Source: Lentisphaerota bacterium
Lineage (GTDB): Bacteria > Verrucomicrobiota > Kiritimatiellia > UBA8416 > JAUUYL01
Length of the DNA stretch: 64,000 nt
NCBI GenBank assembly: GCA_030590485.1
Contig: JAUUYL010000002.1
Coordinates: forward strand, 1-64,000
Reading direction: 5' to 3'
Shown: in pieces, positions 61,234-64,000 of the stretch
Position numbering within the stretch: position 1 is the first letter of the stretch
Layout: each line of letters begins with the position of its first letter
Notes under the pieces: generated by a model
Databases searched by the model: none
Seen by the model: the letters and a program-made list of their open reading frames with translations, nothing else
What the model was told of the DNA's origin: nothing
Program-made: the position numbers and the translations under genes

Positions 61234-63108
61234 TCAGGCAAATTCAATCCGAAAACTGCAAACACCGTCAGCCGGCCTGCTGGTGACCTTAAACTCACTC
61301 CTGTTGAACACAGCCTGCATAGGCTTATTATCAAGCAACACTTCTGCCGTAAATCCACTTATGCCATTACGCTTGGCAATAACAGCCAGATGCTTGAAAA
61401 GGAATGTTCCTATACCATGATTCTGCCAGCCGTCCTTAACAGTAAACGCGACTTCAGCCATGTTTGTGGTCTTATCAAGATAGTACCTTCCGACAGCAAT
61501 AATATCATCACCATGCGGCTCCGGAACCGTACCGATAATCGCTATATCCGAACGATGATCTATAAAGACAAAATCCTTGATCTGCCTCCGCGGCACATGC
61601 TTCACATGAGACATGAAACGATAATACCTGGTTTCCTCCGAGAGCTGGTTGAAAAGATCTTTCAACCCCGACTCATCAGTAGGATGCATTGGTCTAAAAT
61701 TCACCTGCGTTCCGTCATGAAGAACATGCGCTGTCTTGAAATCGGGAGGACCAATCACCATCTTACCTACAACTTCATTGTAATCCGGACTGAGTAGCTT
61801 GGCTTCGACAGCATCCTTGGCCAACTGCGCCCTGAAATCAGGATGAGCTATACTAATCAAGGCAATTGCCCTCTCTTGCACACTCTTGCCGTGCAAATAT
61901 GCCACACCATATTCAGTCACTACATAATGCACATCACCACGCGTAGTAACAACACCAGCACCCGGAGTCAATTGAGTGCTAATCCTGGAGACAGTTCCTT
62001 TCTTAGCGGTCGATGGCAAAGCAATAATAGCCTTACCACCCTTTGAAGCCGCAGCGCCACGATTAAAGTCTACCTGACCTCCTATACCCGAATAAAAACT
62101 TGCCCCCAGCGAGTCAGCACAAACCTGACCTGTCAGATCCACTTCCAGAGCCACATTGATAGCGACCTGCTTGTGCTGACGACTTATCACATAAGGATCA
62201 TTAACATACTCTGTAGGATTAAAAGAAAAGAGCGGGTTGTTATCCACATAATCATAAAGCTTCTTTGTTCCCATACAAAAACTGGCCACGATCTTACCAG
62301 AATCCCGAGTCTTCAACTTGCCCGTAACAGCACCTGCCTCTATCAGATCAATGATCGAATCTGTGAACATCTCCGTATGAATTCCTAGATCTTTCTTTTC
62401 CTTCAAATACTCCATTACGGCCTGAGGAATGGCACCAATTCCAAATTCCACAGTAGACTCATCCTCTATAAGAGCAGCAATATATTCGCCTATCTGCCTG
62501 ATGTCATCAGTCGGCTCAAATGGAAGCACCTCGATCAACGGCATGTCTATTGGCACCAGAATATCAATATCATAAACATCAATAAAACTGTTACCCAGCG
62601 TCTTTGGCATCTGAGGATTGACTTGAGCAATTACCAGACTTGCGTTTTCCGCAGCACTTTTGACTATATCTATTGAAACACCAAGACTACACAGCCCACG
62701 CTCATCGGGAGGCGAAACATGAATCAACGCAACGTCCAATGGAAGTTGCCCGGAAGAAAACAAGCCCGGTATGTCCGACAGAAATATCGGCGTATAGTCA
62801 CCAAATCCCTGCTGAATTATATCGCGAACATTCTTTGAAATGAAAAAGCTGTTTACACGAAAATTCTCTACCAATTCTCGAGCCGCATATGGAGCATCGC
62901 CCTGAGTAAGCAAGTGGACGATCTCTGTGTCGGAAAGCTCACTTTTCTTGGCTACCAATGCTTTGATCAGCTCTTCAGGCTGAGCGCAACCAGTAGCTAC
63001 AAACACCCTCTGACCGGCAACTATGTTCTTTACGGCTTCCTGAGGCGTCGCGATCATATCCTGATACTTACTCTGCCACTCCGCATCATATGTCAGTTTT
63101 TTACTCAT
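61234..63108 (-). CDS. Acetyl-CoA hydrolase/transferase fused to a GNAT domain
   Basis: A 624-residue protein. Residues about 20-430 are the acetyl-CoA hydrolase/CoA-transferase fold (GCAQPEELIKALVAK, IHVSPPDERGLCSLGVSID, the catalytic-Glu region VEFGIGAIPQAVMEYL, GIGGQVDFNRGAAASKGGKAI). Residues about 470-624 are a GNAT acetyltransferase (FRPMHPTDESGLKDLF, DGWQNHGIGTFLFKHL). It overlaps the ATP-grasp gene by 4 bases. It probably interconverts acetyl-CoA and acetate; the GNAT part may acetylate a lysine of the neighbour or of itself as control. Confidence 0.93.
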   Translation of the reverse strand: MSKKLTYDAEWQSKYQDMIATPQEAVKNIVAGQRVFVATGCAQPEELIKALVAKKSELSDTEIVHLLTQGDAPYAARELVENFRVNSFFISKNVRDIIQQGFGDYTPIFLSDIPGLFSSGQLPLDVALIHVSPPDERGLCSLGVSIDIVKSAAENASLVIAQVNPQMPKTLGNSFIDVYDIDILVPIDMPLIEVLPFEPTDDIRQIGEYIAALIEDESTVEFGIGAIPQAVMEYLKEKKDLGIHTEMFTDSIIDLIEAGAVTGKLKTRDSGKIVASFCMGTKKLYDYVDNNPLFSFNPTEYVNDPYVISRQHKQVAINVALEVDLTGQVCADSLGASFYSGIGGQVDFNRGAAASKGGKAIIALPSTAKKGTVSRISTQLTPGAGVVTTRGDVHYVVTEYGVAYLHGKSVQERAIALISIAHPDFRAQLAKDAVEAKLLSPDYNEVVGKMVIGPPDFKTAHVLHDGTQVNFRPMHPTDESGLKDLFNQLSEETRYYRFMSHVKHVPRRQIKDFVFIDHRSDIAIIGTVPEPHGDDIIAVGRYYLDKTTNMAEVAFTVKDGWQNHGIGTFLFKHLAVIAKRNGISGFTAEVLLDNKPMQAVFNRSEFKVTSRPADGVCSFRIEFA

Positions 63109-64000
63109 GATAAATCCCCCGAAAGTGTAAAGCGCGCATCCGCAGCTACCGAATCTTCACCAGGCTGGCCCACAATAAAAGGATTAATGTCCATTTCCTG
63201 AATCTCCGGGAAATCAGTAACCAGCTGACTGATCCGCTGGAGCGCAGTTGCCAGCGCCTTTATATCAACGCGGCCTTGCCCTCTTGCACCCTCGAGAAGA
63301 GCATACGACTTCGTGCTCTCCAGCATTTGCATCGCCTCGACCTCCGTAATTGGTGCAATGTGAAAAGTCACATCCTTCATGATCTCGACAAATATACCGC
63401 CCAGTCCGAACATTAACATCGGCCCAAACTGCGGATCACGCGTCATGCCAAGAATGACTTCCCTACCCCTCTTACACATCTTTTCTAGATAAACACCCTC
63501 ATCCAGATTGGCACCAGGCACATTTTCGCTTATACGCATCATCATCAGATCAAAAGCATCACGCACTGCATTTGCAGAATCAAGGTTCAGCTTCACCCCG
63601 CCCATATCGGATTTATGAATAATATCAGGTGACGAGATCTTCATTGCCAACGGATACCCTATTCTCTTGGCAACATCAACTGCCTCGTCAGCGGTACAGG
63701 CCAAATGTCCCTCAGGAACATTAAAACCATAAGCTCTTAAGATATCCTTTGCTGGCGCCTCAGCAACCTGCAAACGCTTAGTCCGTACCTGCCGCTTGAT
63801 TATCCTCTTGGCGCGACGCCTGTTAACCAGAAATCGAGTCAGGACTCTTGGCGGTCTTTTCAACCAGGCCGCATAATCCACCATTGCCTTCAAGGCAGCG
63901 ACCGCCCTTTCCGGCGAAGGATAATCAGGCAGATTCAGCGACATTAATACATCACGCCCCTTTGAAACATCAAGGCCGCCCATAAATGACACCACTATAG
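63105..64000 (-). CDS. ADP-forming acetate-CoA ligase / acyl-CoA synthetase, C-terminal ATP-grasp part (partial)
   Basis: At least 296 residues, running off the right edge: the frame is open to base 64000 (an in-frame GTG at 63995 is not a real start). SFMGGLDVSKGRDVLMSLNLPDYPSPERAVAALKAM is the end of the CoA-ligase domain, and AKDILRAYGFNVPEG...AMKISSPDIIHKSDMGGVKLNL is the ATP-grasp subunit. QPGEDSVAADARFTLSG closes the protein. Such enzymes make ATP from acetyl-CoA in anaerobes. It is paired with the hydrolase/transferase. Confidence 0.9.
   Translation of the reverse strand, partial: IVVSFMGGLDVSKGRDVLMSLNLPDYPSPERAVAALKAMVDYAAWLKRPPRVLTRFLVNRRRAKRIIKRQVRTKRLQVAEAPAKDILRAYGFNVPEGHLACTADEAVDVAKRIGYPLAMKISSPDIIHKSDMGGVKLNLDSANAVRDAFDLMMMRISENVPGANLDEGVYLEKMCKRGREVILGMTRDPQFGPMLMFGLGGIFVEIMKDVTFHIAPITEVEAMQMLESTKSYALLEGARGQGRVDIKALATALQRISQLVTDFPEIQEMDINPFIVGQPGEDSVAADARFTLSGDLS

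Noticed and set aside
1-64000. CRISPR arrays, rRNA or tRNA genes
   Set aside because: No regularly spaced repeats and no tRNA or rRNA signatures were seen by eye on either strand.

Overview
The window looks like chromosome from an anaerobic or microaerophilic Gram-negative (diderm) bacterium. Outer-membrane parts are present (BtuB-type receptor, TolC-type channel, RND pump, LolA-like protein with a beta-barrel). The gene content is dominated by anaerobe-type oxygen, superoxide, peroxide and NO defence (rubrerythrin, two superoxide reductases, rubredoxin, FprA flavodiiron protein, hybrid cluster protein). The C-terminal domain of a broken REP-associated transposase resembles forms I associate with Kiritimatiellota/Lentisphaerota (PVC group). 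That placement is weak, and a deltaproteobacterial-type anaerobe is the alternative. Almost all genes are on the minus strand. No tRNA, rRNA or CRISPR array was seen.

Layout. 1-960: a scarred region with the 3' end of a group II intron, a ferredoxin gene, a 127-bp repeat, an HPP-family remnant and ygbA. 960-6700: a nitrosative-stress cluster (hcp, a zinc-ribbon protein, an Fe-S protein, a cupin, a MetX-MetW fusion, ygbA) with a divergent Crp/Fnr regulator. 6700-8400: a rubredoxin-domain superoxide reductase and Cys-rich small proteins with sigma-54 promoters. 8400-15310: one long oxygen-defence operon (rubrerythrin, desulfoferrodoxin, two ferritin-like proteins, rubredoxin, DsbD, Zwf, a GDT1-ferritin fusion, Pgl), in which the pentose-phosphate enzymes can supply NADPH to the reductases. 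15310-21500: PtsI, FprA, a DUF255 protein and thioredoxin-type lipoproteins. 21630-23430: a sigma-54 activator whose N terminus is a complete ArsC-type (LMW phosphatase) domain. 23480-24100: a transposase pseudogene carrying the second, inverted copy of the 127-bp repeat. 24100-31000: an MMPL exporter, LolA-like protein and barrel behind a TauE/MoaD-like/ThiF-like set. 31000-36830: a cobalamin uptake operon under a cobalamin riboswitch with a terminator, plus a divergent NicO metal transporter. 36900-42070: ThyX, a MetH-type methyltransferase module, a DUF362 protein, DAHP synthase, a Cys/Met PLP enzyme and a truncated trmO. 42060-46200: a metallo-beta-lactamase-fold protein and a CoA-disulfide-reductase-like enzyme, divergent from a second sigma-54 activator. 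46200-59340: a run of thiol-redox and efflux genes. 59700-61100: a third sigma-54 activator. 61230-64000: acetyl-CoA hydrolase/GNAT and an ADP-forming acyl-CoA synthetase subunit that runs off the window.

The most notable pattern is regulatory. At least three -24/-12 sigma-54 promoters (before the rubredoxin-SOR gene, before rubrerythrin, and before the 67-aa gene at 21445) each have TGAGACA half-sites about 90-135 bp upstream. The same half-site forms an inverted repeat in front of the ArsC-PAS-AAA+-Fis activator gene. I infer a redox- or oxyanion-sensing sigma-54 regulon for oxygen defence. A second family of sites (TTGCA...TGCAA) lies near the other two activators and in front of sigma-54 promoters for their neighbouring operons.
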